Assembly (NCBI GenBank): GCA_009692845.1
Contig: SHYK01000004.1
Location: 1-64,000 of the forward strand
Reading direction: 5' to 3'
Origin: Chloroflexota bacterium
GTDB lineage: Bacteria; Chloroflexota; UBA6077; SHYK01
Length of the DNA: 64,000 nt
A program made the translations under genes and the position numbers. The notes beneath the pieces are model-generated. The model ran no database searches, was not told the origin of the DNA, and saw only the letters and a list, made by a program, of their open reading frames with translations. Positions 37,932-47,351 of the stretch are shown here, in pieces (positions within the stretch are counted from its first letter, which is position 1; every line of letters begins with the position of its first letter).

Positions 37932-39155
37932 TTGCTGTGGCTCGGCCTCATCCCTTCGATGTTGGCCAATCAGATGGGCATGGTTGCCAGCGGCTACACC
38001 GCCTTCGCGCTAACCGGCTCCGCCACCGTGCTCGGAATCGTCAGCTCCGCCGCCAGCATCCCCATGCTAGCCCTGTCCCTGGTGGGCGGGGTCGTCGCCG
38101 ATCGCAGCCCCCGTCGACTGCTCATCGTCTGTAGCCAGAGCGCGATGGGGCTGGCCACCGCCGCGGTGGCGGTCCTGGCCTTTCTTGGTTGGCTTGACGT
38201 TTGGCACCTGATTGCCCTCGGCTTGATCAACGGCTGTGCATTCTCATTCAACATGCCTGCCCGTCAAGCGTACACGGCTGATCTGGTGGGCAGCTCCCTG
38301 CTGCGCAGCGCGGTATCCCTCAACAACGCCGGGATGAACTTCAACCGAATCCTGGGCCCTGCACTGGCCGGCATTCTCCTGGTGCTTCCGGGCGTCGGCG
38401 CCGCCGGAACCTTCACTATGATGGCGGTGTGCTTTGCAGCCGCGGTAGCGACCCTCATCCGTCTACCAGCCGGCCAGCCGGCCGGGTCGGGACTCGCAGA
38501 TCGACCGCCGGCGCTCAAGCAGCTAGTGGACGGGCTGGGGTACATCCGGTCGTCGGCTTCGATCCGAACTCTGCTCTTCGTCGCTTTGGTGACGCTGCTC
38601 TTTGGCATGCCGTATCAAGCGCTGATGCCCCTCTTTGCCGACAAGGTCTATGGAGCCGGTGCCCAGGGGCTTGGCGTGTTAAACGCGGCAGTGGGAGTCG
38701 GCGCGCTCCTCGGCTCGCTGGCCGCCGCCTCCGGATCGGGCAGCGGCGAAATGCTCCGCAGGCTGCAGCTCATGGCTGGGCTGGGCTTCGGGGGGAGTCT
38801 GATCGCCTTTGGACTGGCGCCGACCTTTGGCTTCGCGGTGGCCGGGGTAACCATGGTGGGTTTCGCCTGGGCGTCCTTCATGGCTCTCAATGCCACCCTG
38901 ATCATGAGCAACACCGAACCGGGCTATTACGGTCGGGTGATGAGCGTCTACCTGCTGACCTTTGGCTTTATGCCCGTGTCCACCATTCCCGCCGGGTGGC
39001 TGGCCGACCTCATCGGTGGACCACCAACAATCGTTATCTGTGGCGTCCTGGTGTTGATCTTTCTCGGCACGGCCTCGTTCCTTCCATCGTATCGCCTGAT
39101 TCAGGCGGAAGTCCGCTGGGCGCCCCCTGAAAGGGTGCTTGCTCCGGTGAGCTAG
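37932..39155 (+). CDS. MFS transporter (true start probably upstream, CTG at 37734)
   Basis: 407 aa polytopic; LLWLGLIPSMLANQMGMVASGYTAFALTGSATVLG. Confidence 0.85.
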   Translation: MLWLGLIPSMLANQMGMVASGYTAFALTGSATVLGIVSSAASIPMLALSLVGGVVADRSPRRLLIVCSQSAMGLATAAVAVLAFLGWLDVWHLIALGLINGCAFSFNMPARQAYTADLVGSSLLRSAVSLNNAGMNFNRILGPALAGILLVLPGVGAAGTFTMMAVCFAAAVATLIRLPAGQPAGSGLADRPPALKQLVDGLGYIRSSASIRTLLFVALVTLLFGMPYQALMPLFADKVYGAGAQGLGVLNAAVGVGALLGSLAAASGSGSGEMLRRLQLMAGLGFGGSLIAFGLAPTFGFAVAGVTMVGFAWASFMALNATLIMSNTEPGYYGRVMSVYLLTFGFMPVSTIPAGWLADLIGGPPTIVICGVLVLIFLGTASFLPSYRLIQAEVRWAPPERVLAPVS

Positions 39156-39403
39156 GCGGCCTTCCCGGGTCCGTCTACCTTCCGGCTGGCCATCTCAGTT
39201 TTGCCGACGGTGAGCATAACCGCATCTCCGGGCACGGCCGTCGAGATGCTTTCCGCGGGAAGCCAGTAATCCTTCTGAAAAAGACCCGTCTCGACCTTGA
39301 AAATCCGGCCACGCACCTCGCTGACCTTGCCGATCTTCTGGCCATCCTGGGTATAGACGGGCATGCCGGCAGTAACGCGGAGAATCGCATCCGGCCCTGA
39401 CAT
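39152..39403 (-). CDS. Small PRC-barrel/DUF2171-like protein
   Basis: 83 aa; AGMPVYTQDGQKIGKVSEVRGRIFKVETGLFQKDYWLPAESI. Confidence 0.65.
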   Translation of the reverse strand: MSGPDAILRVTAGMPVYTQDGQKIGKVSEVRGRIFKVETGLFQKDYWLPAESISTAVPGDAVMLTVGKTEMASRKVDGPGKAA

Positions 39404-39436
39404 GGCTGGGTTCCCTCCCTCGCTCCTGATGCACCC

Positions 39437-39463
39437 AGCGCATTTTTATGCGCTTTTCCTTAT
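39437..39463 (+). terminator. Candidate intrinsic terminator on + strand
   Basis: agcgcat tttt atgcgct followed by tttccttat. Confidence 0.5.
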
Positions 39464-39635
39464 AGATTGGGCACGCTAGCAATATAAGGCGGGAAAACGA
39501 GCGCGCGCAAGGCACGCGCAACCGGGGGGGACGCTGACGGGTCACCGAGACGAAAGGACAGCCGAGCAGGAGGTTGAGCGGCGATTGCGGATGAGTCAGC
39601 CAGCCGAGGATCGACAGGCCATGAGCAGTTAGCGA

Positions 39636-39950
39636 CTAGAGTACGTGGCGGCCACCGGAGGGTTGGAGAGTGCGCCGCTCATCGACGTAGTCGTCAATCC
39701 AGCCCAGATACTTCTCATTCGCCGCGACGATCGGAACGACGACGAACTCGAGCAAGTCATCCCTCTGCCTCATCATCACGTGCGCCTTCAGCGCTTCGAT
39801 CATGGGAGTCGCCGTCCGCATTGCCAGGACGTATTGAGTGACTTCCTCAACCGCTCCATCGAGTGCCGAAATGCGGGTGGTTTCGTGCAGCAGACCTGAA
39901 GCGGCCAACTGCTTCTCATAGGCAATCACATGGCTCGCATCTGAGGGCAT
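39636..39950 (-). CDS. Hypothetical protein
   Basis: MPSDASHVIAYEKQLAASGLLHETTRISALDGAVEEV; aggagg upstream of ATG at 39948-39950. Confidence 0.6.
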   Translation of the reverse strand: MPSDASHVIAYEKQLAASGLLHETTRISALDGAVEEVTQYVLAMRTATPMIEALKAHVMMRQRDDLLEFVVVPIVAANEKYLGWIDDYVDERRTLQPSGGRHVL

Positions 39951-40051
39951 GTCCTGCGTTCCTCCTGTGGCTAGGCACGGAGCGAGGGCCCCCCCCCGCG
40001 TGCGCCCGTTGTAACGCGAACGTGATGCCGGCCGCAAGTGAAATTGCACAC

Positions 40052-40768
40052 TTACCGACCGGTCAGCACCTCAACGATCGTCCCAATCGCCGAGTTCGAC
40101 AGTGCCCGGGGAGACCGACTGACGTGCCCCCGGAAAGATCGCAGGAGCAAGCCTTGACCCGCACACCCATCGAGGGAGAGATTGACCGCTGGGTCCGTGA
40201 AAACCGCCAGCCCCTCAATTCGCAAGCCACCCTCTATCTCGGGATTCAGACGCGGAGCCAAATATGCTCGGGTTGCTCGAACCCCGCGCTCCAAATCGCC
40301 CGTCGGGTTTCCCAGCGAGGGATTGGGACTAAACCAGAGCAGCCAGCGCACGGCCAGTGGACGCGGATCATCGTGCCGCCAACCCTTGCTGGTGCATCGG
40401 ACCGTCCCTCGCACCGGCGAGGGAGCTACCAGCAGGATGCCCATTGGGCCCACCAGGACATAGTCCGGAAGCGCTGGGGCTGGAGCCACCAGCAGGTGAT
40501 AGCGGTTATCCAGCCCCTTCAAGGCGTTCCCAATGGCCTGATCTTGTCTCCATCGCGGACCCCAGCGATGAAGGTAGGCCTGATTCCTCGCCCAGAAACC
40601 CAAACCCAGACTCAGGCTGGCGATAGAAACCGCATACTGGATGATCGGGTCTGGTTGGACAAGTGAAACGAAGAGCCCCCCCACCAGGCAGACCGTCGCC
40701 GCAAGCAGGAACCCGCCGGCAATGCGGGACTTCCTCCGCAGGAGGACGCTATTCGTGTGGATCTGCAT
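40052..40768 (-). CDS. Membrane-anchored protein, possibly NERD-like
   Basis: 238 aa; two N-terminal TM segments, then NALKGLDNRYHLLVAPAPALPDYVLVGPMGILLV. Confidence 0.5.
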   Translation of the reverse strand: MQIHTNSVLLRRKSRIAGGFLLAATVCLVGGLFVSLVQPDPIIQYAVSIASLSLGLGFWARNQAYLHRWGPRWRQDQAIGNALKGLDNRYHLLVAPAPALPDYVLVGPMGILLVAPSPVRGTVRCTSKGWRHDDPRPLAVRWLLWFSPNPSLGNPTGDLERGVRATRAYLAPRLNPEIEGGLRIEGLAVFTDPAVNLSLDGCAGQGLLLRSFRGHVSRSPRALSNSAIGTIVEVLTGR

Positions 40769-40795
40769 ATCCGGCCTCTCCGACTTATGGAAAGA

Positions 40796-41614
40796 TTAGT
40801 GCTGGCAGGTGGGGCAGAATGAAGTTCCCCGGTTCGAAACTCGGGTCTGCGCCAACGGGCCGGCACAGCGCGGGCACGGTCCTGGTGCACGATGGAAGAC
40901 TTTCAGGTGGTCGCCATGGCTGCCCGGCTTCCCGTACAGGTCGAAGGCGTCGCTAAAGGTCGTGCCCCGATGCGCGATGGCCTCCGTGAGCACCCGCTGC
41001 ACCTCGTGCTGCAGCCTCTCCGCTTCGGCTCGGGTGACGCTGCCAGCCGGCCTAGTCGGGTGGAGGCCGGCCGCCCACAAGCACTCATCCGAGTAGATAT
41101 TGCCCAGGCCGGCCACCATCGCCTGATCAAGCAGCAAAGCCTTGAGTGGCGCGGTACGTCCAGACCAGCGGGCTAGCAGATAGTCGGCGGTGAACCCCGG
41201 CCCGAGTGGCTCGGGGCCCATTCGTGCGCAGCGACCTTCGAGCTCCTCGGATGTCAAGACCCGAATCTCGCCGAATCCGCGGGGGTCATACAAGGTCAGC
41301 CATCGTCCATCATCCAACTCCATGACGAGATGTCCATGTGGGCCCGCCAGCTCCGAAGTCTCACTCAGCACCATATTTCCTGACATTCCTCGATGGATCA
41401 GCAGCGTATCCGTTGAGCAAAGCTGGATCAGCAAATACTTCCCACGGCGGTTCAAGGCCTCCACCCTTTGACCTTTGAGTCGCTGCACGATCGATGCACC
41501 CGGTTGTCCCCGCGTCATGCGCTCCTGCAAGACCGCGGATCTGCGCAAGGTCCGGCCGCGAATCTCGCGCTCCAGGTCGACGCGCAACGTTTCAACTTCG
41601 GGCAGCTCAGGCAT
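40796..41614 (-). CDS. mutM: Formamidopyrimidine-DNA glycosylase
   Basis: MPELPEVETLRVDLEREIRGR; C-terminal zinc finger CPRCAGPLAQTRVSNRGTSFCPTCQ. Confidence 0.93.
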   Translation of the reverse strand: MPELPEVETLRVDLEREIRGRTLRRSAVLQERMTRGQPGASIVQRLKGQRVEALNRRGKYLLIQLCSTDTLLIHRGMSGNMVLSETSELAGPHGHLVMELDDGRWLTLYDPRGFGEIRVLTSEELEGRCARMGPEPLGPGFTADYLLARWSGRTAPLKALLLDQAMVAGLGNIYSDECLWAAGLHPTRPAGSVTRAEAERLQHEVQRVLTEAIAHRGTTFSDAFDLYGKPGSHGDHLKVFHRAPGPCPRCAGPLAQTRVSNRGTSFCPTCQH

Positions 41615-41754
41615 ATCCACCTATAAGCCACAATCCTGGAGGAGAACCGCAAAGTGCGTCATTCCCTCTGGTAGCCAGCCCCGCTGGCCGCGCCTATAGT
41701 ATGCGGCAGCGGCCGCCGGCGGCCTCGCAATCGACCGGAAATGGGAGTGAGTAA

Positions 41755-42666
41755 ATGCGGCTTGTAACCTTCACCTCGGGCGGCGAGGCGCGGCTGGGCG
41801 CGATTGTGGGAACCCGGGTGCTCGACCTGGCCCGACTCGCGGACCGCTCCGGCCAAGGTTCGCTGCCGAGCTCCATGCTCGGGCTGATCGAGGCCGGGCG
41901 GGTCGCCTGGATGCGAGCGGATAGACTCGCAGCGGAAGTTGCGCAGGATGCGCCTCCAGAAGTTGCGCACAACCTGGCCGAGATTCGTTTGCTGGCCCCC
42001 ATTCCCCGGCCATCCAAGAACGTCTTTTGTCTCGGCCTCAACTATCGCGCGCACCTCGCGGAGACGTCCGAGGGTGCTGCGGAAGACCCCAAATCGCCCA
42101 TTTTCTTCACCAAGGCAGTCACCTCCATCGTCGGGCCCCAGGATCCGATCCTGTTCGATGAGACGGTAACCACCAAGTACGACTGGGAGGCCGAGCTGGG
42201 CGTGGTGATCGGCGTTCCGGGCCGCCGGATTTCGGAAGCCCAATCGATGGAGCACGTCTTCGGCTACACCTGCTTCAATGACGTATCAGCGCGGGATCTT
42301 CAGCGGTATCACCAGCAGTGGTTCCTGGGCAAGAGCCTGGATGGCACCTGCCCCTTCGGACCGGCCATTGTCACGGCCGACGAAATCTCCGATCCCCACG
42401 CGCTGGCGATCGAATGCCGCGTGAATGGCGTCGTTAAACAACGGGCCAACACCGGAGACATGATCTTCCGGATCCCCGCCATCATTGCCTCTCTCAGCCA
42501 GGGGCTAACCCTGGAGGCGGGTGATCTGATATCGACCGGCACTCCGTCCGGCGTGGGCTACACGCGCACTCCACCGGAATACTTGCGGCCCGGCGACGTT
42601 GTCGAAGTCGAAGTGGAGGGGGTCGGCCTACTGAGCAACCGGGTCGCCGACATTCGCGAGCGATAA
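41755..42666 (+). CDS. Fumarylacetoacetate hydrolase family protein
   Basis: 303 aa; NVFCLGLNYRAHLAET, YDWEAELGVVIG, LISTGTPSGVGYTRTPPEYLRPGDVVEVEVEGVG. Confidence 0.92.
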   Translation: MRLVTFTSGGEARLGAIVGTRVLDLARLADRSGQGSLPSSMLGLIEAGRVAWMRADRLAAEVAQDAPPEVAHNLAEIRLLAPIPRPSKNVFCLGLNYRAHLAETSEGAAEDPKSPIFFTKAVTSIVGPQDPILFDETVTTKYDWEAELGVVIGVPGRRISEAQSMEHVFGYTCFNDVSARDLQRYHQQWFLGKSLDGTCPFGPAIVTADEISDPHALAIECRVNGVVKQRANTGDMIFRIPAIIASLSQGLTLEAGDLISTGTPSGVGYTRTPPEYLRPGDVVEVEVEGVGLLSNRVADIRER

Positions 42667-42693
42667 CCAGGCGCTCTCTCCACGTGCTGGGCA

Positions 42694-42735
42694 AAAAGAA
42701 GAGCGGTCCGATTTTGATCGGGCCGCTCTTCTTTT
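42694..42735. terminator. Bidirectional hairpin terminator between convergent genes
   Basis: aaaagaagagcggtccgat tttg atcgggccgctcttctttt, 19-bp stem with one G-T pair, A/T-rich on both ends. Confidence 0.85.
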
Positions 42736-42938
42736 CAGGCTGATATGGCCACCAGGGCCTCTTGCTCTACGGCCTCTTGCTTCTCCGGTTGTCGCGCCGT
42801 ACGCGGGCGTCGTGGCTTCACACCGACTAGGCCCAGACACACCAGACAGATTCGAGATTCTGTCTCTAGGGGAAGCTGGAACTCGCCGCAGATCGAGCAG
42901 CGCTGGAGACCCAGCTTGCGCCGTCGCTTCCGGGCCAT
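42735..42938 (-). CDS. Small CxxC...CxxC zinc-ribbon-like protein
   Basis: 67 aa; RCSICGEFQLPLETESRICLVC. Confidence 0.5.
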   Translation of the reverse strand: MARKRRRKLGLQRCSICGEFQLPLETESRICLVCLGLVGVKPRRPRTARQPEKQEAVEQEALVAISA

Positions 42939-43010
42939 TGGTCACCCCACCGCGCGCAGTCAGTGTCCAGATCCGCTCAATTCTAGCACTCTGGACCGAG
43001 ATATGGTGGC

Positions 43011-44882
43011 CTAGTAGACTGCCTCCGTCGCCAGCTCCACATCGGGTAGGCCCTGGGCCCTTCGTTCCCGTCGGTACTGCATGAGGTAGAGATCCTTGTA
43101 CATCCCCTCCTGGCCGAGCAGCTCACGATGGGTGCCACGCTGCACGATCTCGCCGTGATCGACCACCAGGATGATGTCCGCGTTCCGAATCGTCGAGAGG
43201 CGGTGAGCAATGACGAAGGAAGTCCGTCCGCCCAGGATTCGACCGATGGCGGCCTGGATGAGGGCCTCGGTGCGAGTGTCGATGCTGGCGGTCGCTTCGT
43301 CGAGCACCAGGATTCGGGGGTCCGCCAGGACCACCCGAGCCAGCGCGATCAACTGCCGCTGGCCTTGGGAGTAGTTCTGACCCCGCTCGTAAACCACGGT
43401 GTCGTAACCATCGGACAGCCGAGCGATGAACTCATGGGCATTGGCGAGCTTGGCTGCTTCCACGACCTCTTCCATGGAGGCTTCGGGCCGACCAAACCGG
43501 ATATTATCCGCGACGGTGCCGCTGAACAGGAACGGATCCTGAGGGACGATCCCCATTTGGCTGCGTAGCGACGCCATGGTCACGTCGCGGATGTCAATCC
43601 CATCCACCCGGACCGCGCCTCCACGCACCTCATAGAACCGACACAGGAGCGCCGCGATCGAAGTCTTGCCCGCCCCCGTGGGCCCGACCAGCGCGATGGA
43701 TTGCCCGGGCTCGGCGACAAACTCCACGTCCTTCAAAACCGGCACCTCGGCCGAGTAGCCGAAATACACATGATCGAAGTGGACCCGCCCCTCGATCGGA
43801 GTCATGGTGCCGGCATTGGGATGATCCGCTACCTCGATTGGCTCATCCATCAGCTTGAAGATCTTCTCGCCCGCCGCCATGGCCTGTTGGAACAGGGTGT
43901 AGGTCCCCGCCAGCTCGCGAATCGGCTCGAAGAACCGGGTGACGTAGCTCAGGAAGGCGACCACCACCCCGACGGTCACGTCGCCTGAGATCACTCCCGC
44001 CGCCCCGAAGCCCAGCACGATGGCTCGAGCCAGCATGCTGGTGAATTCGACGACCGGTTGGAACGATGCTCCGATTCGCAGCGCGGTAAGGTTCGCCTTG
44101 AAATTGTCCTTGTTGATCTCGTCGAAGTTGTTTTCACTCACGCCTTCCCGTGAGAAGGCCTGAACGACTCGCACCGCCGAGACATTTTCCTGGAAGCCGG
44201 CGGCGACCTGTCCAATCGTCTCTCGGGTTCGGAGGAAGGCTTTCCGGGAGAAAATGCTGAACACGACGGTCGCCACGACCATGATCGGAAGGACGCTGAA
44301 GGCGTAGAGGGCGAGCTTCGGGCTCATGCTCGACATGATGACGATCATGCCCACCAGAGTGAGGCAATCTGCGAAGAGGTGGAGCACCCCCTGAGTCAGC
44401 AGCTCCTGGAACACGGCGACATCGTTGACGATGCGGGACATGGTTACGCCGGACTCATTCCGGTCGTGAAATCCCAGGGAGAGCGCGTTGACCTTCTTGA
44501 ATAGGTCCCCCCGCATCTTGGCGAGCACCCCCTGAGCCACATAAGCCATGGTGTAGGTCTGATTGGACTGTGCACCGTAGCTCACCACCAGGGAGAGCAA
44601 GAAAGCGAGGGAGACGACCGTGAGACCAACCATGTCCTGTTTGGTGACGACATAGTCGTCCAGGGCGACCTTCAGCAGGTAGGGGCCCACAATCTGCATG
44701 GCGGAATAGACGGTGAGCAGGAACACTGCCCAGATCACTCTTCGTTTGTATTCCCGCAGGTAGCCCCAGAGCCGGCTCAGCACCCGAGCATCGAAGACCT
44801 TTCCTCTATCCTGCCCGTGGCCCATGGGGCCGCCGCCGATGCCGCCGCCGCCCCAGCCCCCCATGCCTCCGCCCATCATCAC
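43011..44882 (-). CDS. ABC transporter, permease/ATP-binding fusion
   Basis: 623 aa; VGPTGAGKTSIAALLCRFY, YSQGQRQLIALARVVLADPRILVLDEATASID. Confidence 0.93.
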   Translation of the reverse strand: MMMGGGMGGWGGGGIGGGPMGHGQDRGKVFDARVLSRLWGYLREYKRRVIWAVFLLTVYSAMQIVGPYLLKVALDDYVVTKQDMVGLTVVSLAFLLSLVVSYGAQSNQTYTMAYVAQGVLAKMRGDLFKKVNALSLGFHDRNESGVTMSRIVNDVAVFQELLTQGVLHLFADCLTLVGMIVIMSSMSPKLALYAFSVLPIMVVATVVFSIFSRKAFLRTRETIGQVAAGFQENVSAVRVVQAFSREGVSENNFDEINKDNFKANLTALRIGASFQPVVEFTSMLARAIVLGFGAAGVISGDVTVGVVVAFLSYVTRFFEPIRELAGTYTLFQQAMAAGEKIFKLMDEPIEVADHPNAGTMTPIEGRVHFDHVYFGYSAEVPVLKDVEFVAEPGQSIALVGPTGAGKTSIAALLCRFYEVRGGAVRVDGIDIRDVTMASLRSQMGIVPQDPFLFSGTVADNIRFGRPEASMEEVVEAAKLANAHEFIARLSDGYDTVVYERGQNYSQGQRQLIALARVVLADPRILVLDEATASIDTRTEALIQAAIGRILGGRTSFVIAHRLSTIRNADIILVVDHGEIVQRGTHRELLGQEGMYKDLYLMQYRRERRAQGLPDVELATEAVY

Positions 44883-46826
44883 TTAGGTGTTCCTCCTTCC
44901 GGCTCCGAAGCCGTTTCCTCCGCCGGAACCGGCCCCCCGACCCGGCCCACCAGGCCAGGTCGACCTTTCATTTCCGTTGTGTCCATTGCCGCCGCTGGTT
45001 CTGCTACCGCTGGTGAGGGCGAGGGCCGCGTCCTCTCCCAGAGTCTCAGCAACCGACGCATCGACCAACTGGAGTTGGTAGATCTCCGCGTAGATCTCAT
45101 TGCTCTCGAGCAACTCTTCGTGATTGCCGGTCCCGGCCACCACCCCGTGGTCGAGAACGATGATGAAGTCGGCACTCTGCACCGTGCTCACTCGTTGAGC
45201 AATGACGAAGGTGGTGCGTCCCAGCATGAGCACATCCAGTGCCTCGCGGATGAGCACCTCAGTCTCCGTGTCTACTGCTGACGTGAAGTCGTCGAGGATG
45301 AGAATCCTCGGGTCCAAGAGCAGGGCCCGGGCAATCGCGATGCGTTGCTTCTGTCCGCCAGACAGGGTGACTCCTCGCTCGCCCACCAGGGTGTCGTAAC
45401 CCCCTGGGAAGCCCATGACGAAATCGTGGGCCCGGGCCGCTTTGGCCATCTCTACGACCCGTTCTTCGGTGGCTTCTGGCACGCCGAAGGAGATGTTCTC
45501 CCGAATAGTCCCGGTAAATAGCGTCGTATCCTGCATGACGATGCCGATCTGGCGGCGCAGCGAGGACAGCTGCACATCCCGCACATCCGTACCGTCGATG
45601 AGCACACGACCCTCGCTCACGTCATAGAACCGCGGGATCAGGTTCACGACCGTCGTCTTCCCGGAACCAGTCGCCCCCAGCAATGCGATCACCTGGCCAG
45701 GGCGCGCTTCGAAGGACACGTCCCGAAGCACTGGATCGCCGCCCAGGTAGCTGCACCAAACATGGTCGAAGGTGACGGTACCCTTGATCACCGGTAGGGG
45801 CCCGGCATTCGGCGCGTCCACGACGTCCACCTCGGCGTCCAGAATCTCGAAGATCCGCTCGCCGGCCGCGACCGCTCGCGCTGCTTGCCCGATCAAGTTC
45901 CCCATCATTCGCACTGGCCGAACGACCAGCAAAAGATAACCGTTGAAGGCCACCAGCTCGCCAACGGTGAGCTCGTTGTTGATGATCAGGTAGCCCCCGT
46001 ACCAGAGCACCGTGACCAGGCCAATGTTACCCAGCGCATCGAGCAATGGGTTGGCCCAGGACTGAATCCGGGCCGCCCGCAAGAGTTGATCCAAAAGGCG
46101 GATGTTCTGCACTTCGAAATTGGCAATCTGGGCGGGCTCTTGCGCGAAGGCCCGCACGACCCGACCTCCGGCCAGGTTCTCCTGCACCAAGGAGGCCAGC
46201 ACCGCGACCTCTTGTTGCGCCTGCCGCCACATCGGCTGAATGGTCAGGCCGTACCAGGAGCCAGCCCGCAGCAAAAAGGGAAGCGCGACCAACGCAGCAA
46301 TGGCCAAGTGCCAGTTCATGGCGAACAGCAGGATGCTGATTCCGACAATCGTGATGATGAACCGACCCATCTGCAGGAAGGCCCGGCCAGTAAAGTTCTT
46401 CAGTTGCTCAACATCGCTGGTCGCCCGCGAGACGAGCTGGCCCGTCTGGGCCCGATCGTGCCAGCTGAATGAGAGCTCCTGCAAGTGCTGATAGATCTGC
46501 TTACGGAGCTCATAGGCGATTCCCTGTGAGCCGTACTCACCGAAATACCCCTGGAGGAACTGGAAGGCCGCTCGCACGAATGCCAGCCCCAGCATGATGA
46601 AGAACACCAGGGAGACGAGCGCCGAGCCTTCGGCTTCAATCGGGCAGGTCCGTCCTTTGACTTCCACCGCGCCGACTGCTGCTTTGAGCGCGCAGTCGAC
46701 CACGATGCCAATAAAGCTCGGGGTCACGAGGTCCACCGCTGCACCAATCGCCAGGGCGATGGCCGCAATGATCAGGCCCGCTAAGTAATTCCGATAGTAC
46801 CGAGCAATACGAAGGACGACCTGCAT
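44883..46826 (-). CDS. ABC transporter, permease/ATP-binding fusion
   Basis: 647 aa; LGATGSGKTTVVNLIPRFYDV, LSGGQKQRIAIARALLLDPRILILDDFTSAVD. Confidence 0.93.
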   Translation of the reverse strand: MQVVLRIARYYRNYLAGLIIAAIALAIGAAVDLVTPSFIGIVVDCALKAAVGAVEVKGRTCPIEAEGSALVSLVFFIMLGLAFVRAAFQFLQGYFGEYGSQGIAYELRKQIYQHLQELSFSWHDRAQTGQLVSRATSDVEQLKNFTGRAFLQMGRFIITIVGISILLFAMNWHLAIAALVALPFLLRAGSWYGLTIQPMWRQAQQEVAVLASLVQENLAGGRVVRAFAQEPAQIANFEVQNIRLLDQLLRAARIQSWANPLLDALGNIGLVTVLWYGGYLIINNELTVGELVAFNGYLLLVVRPVRMMGNLIGQAARAVAAGERIFEILDAEVDVVDAPNAGPLPVIKGTVTFDHVWCSYLGGDPVLRDVSFEARPGQVIALLGATGSGKTTVVNLIPRFYDVSEGRVLIDGTDVRDVQLSSLRRQIGIVMQDTTLFTGTIRENISFGVPEATEERVVEMAKAARAHDFVMGFPGGYDTLVGERGVTLSGGQKQRIAIARALLLDPRILILDDFTSAVDTETEVLIREALDVLMLGRTTFVIAQRVSTVQSADFIIVLDHGVVAGTGNHEELLESNEIYAEIYQLQLVDASVAETLGEDAALALTSGSRTSGGNGHNGNERSTWPGGPGRGAGSGGGNGFGAGRRNT

Positions 46827-46847
46827 GACGTTCTGTTCTCCTGTGGT

Positions 46848-47288
46848 TTAGAGAGTCGCCGCGGCGACTTCCGTTAAGGGATCGATCGACAGATCATCCC
46901 CGGTGAGCTCCGTGTAGTCGCTGAGCAGGTGATCGAGTCGCGCCCGGTAGCGCCGAAGCTGATGCACCCGCCTATTGAGCAGGGCTCGTCCCTCCTCAGT
47001 GATTTGGTAGTAGCGTCGAGCCGGCCCCGACCCCTGGGTCGACCATTCGGATTGGATGGCGCCCCGCTCTTCTAACGATCGGAGCACCTTGTAGACGACT
47101 CCCGGCTCATCGGCAGCCCGTCGATAACCGGCGGCGGCGATCTGACGAATCAGGTCATAGCCATAGGAAGGGCCGCGCATCACCTCGAGCAGGAGGAAGG
47201 GCTCCAGATTGCGGCCCAAGCCGCCCGAAGGGTCGCGGATTGGCTCCCGCTCTTCAGCCAATAATTCCCCCATAGGTGCCACTTGCAC
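46848..47288 (-). CDS. PadR family transcriptional regulator
   Basis: LEPFLLLEVMRGPSYGYDLIRQIA...VVYKVLRSLEERGAIQSEW...GPARRYYQITEEGRALL. Confidence 0.88.
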   Translation of the reverse strand: MQVAPMGELLAEEREPIRDPSGGLGRNLEPFLLLEVMRGPSYGYDLIRQIAAAGYRRAADEPGVVYKVLRSLEERGAIQSEWSTQGSGPARRYYQITEEGRALLNRRVHQLRRYRARLDHLLSDYTELTGDDLSIDPLTEVAAATL

Positions 47289-47351
47289 TTATGGTGAAGT
47301 TTACCTCAGTCGAGACCGAACTGCCAGGAGTCGATTAGCGAGTGCGGGCAC

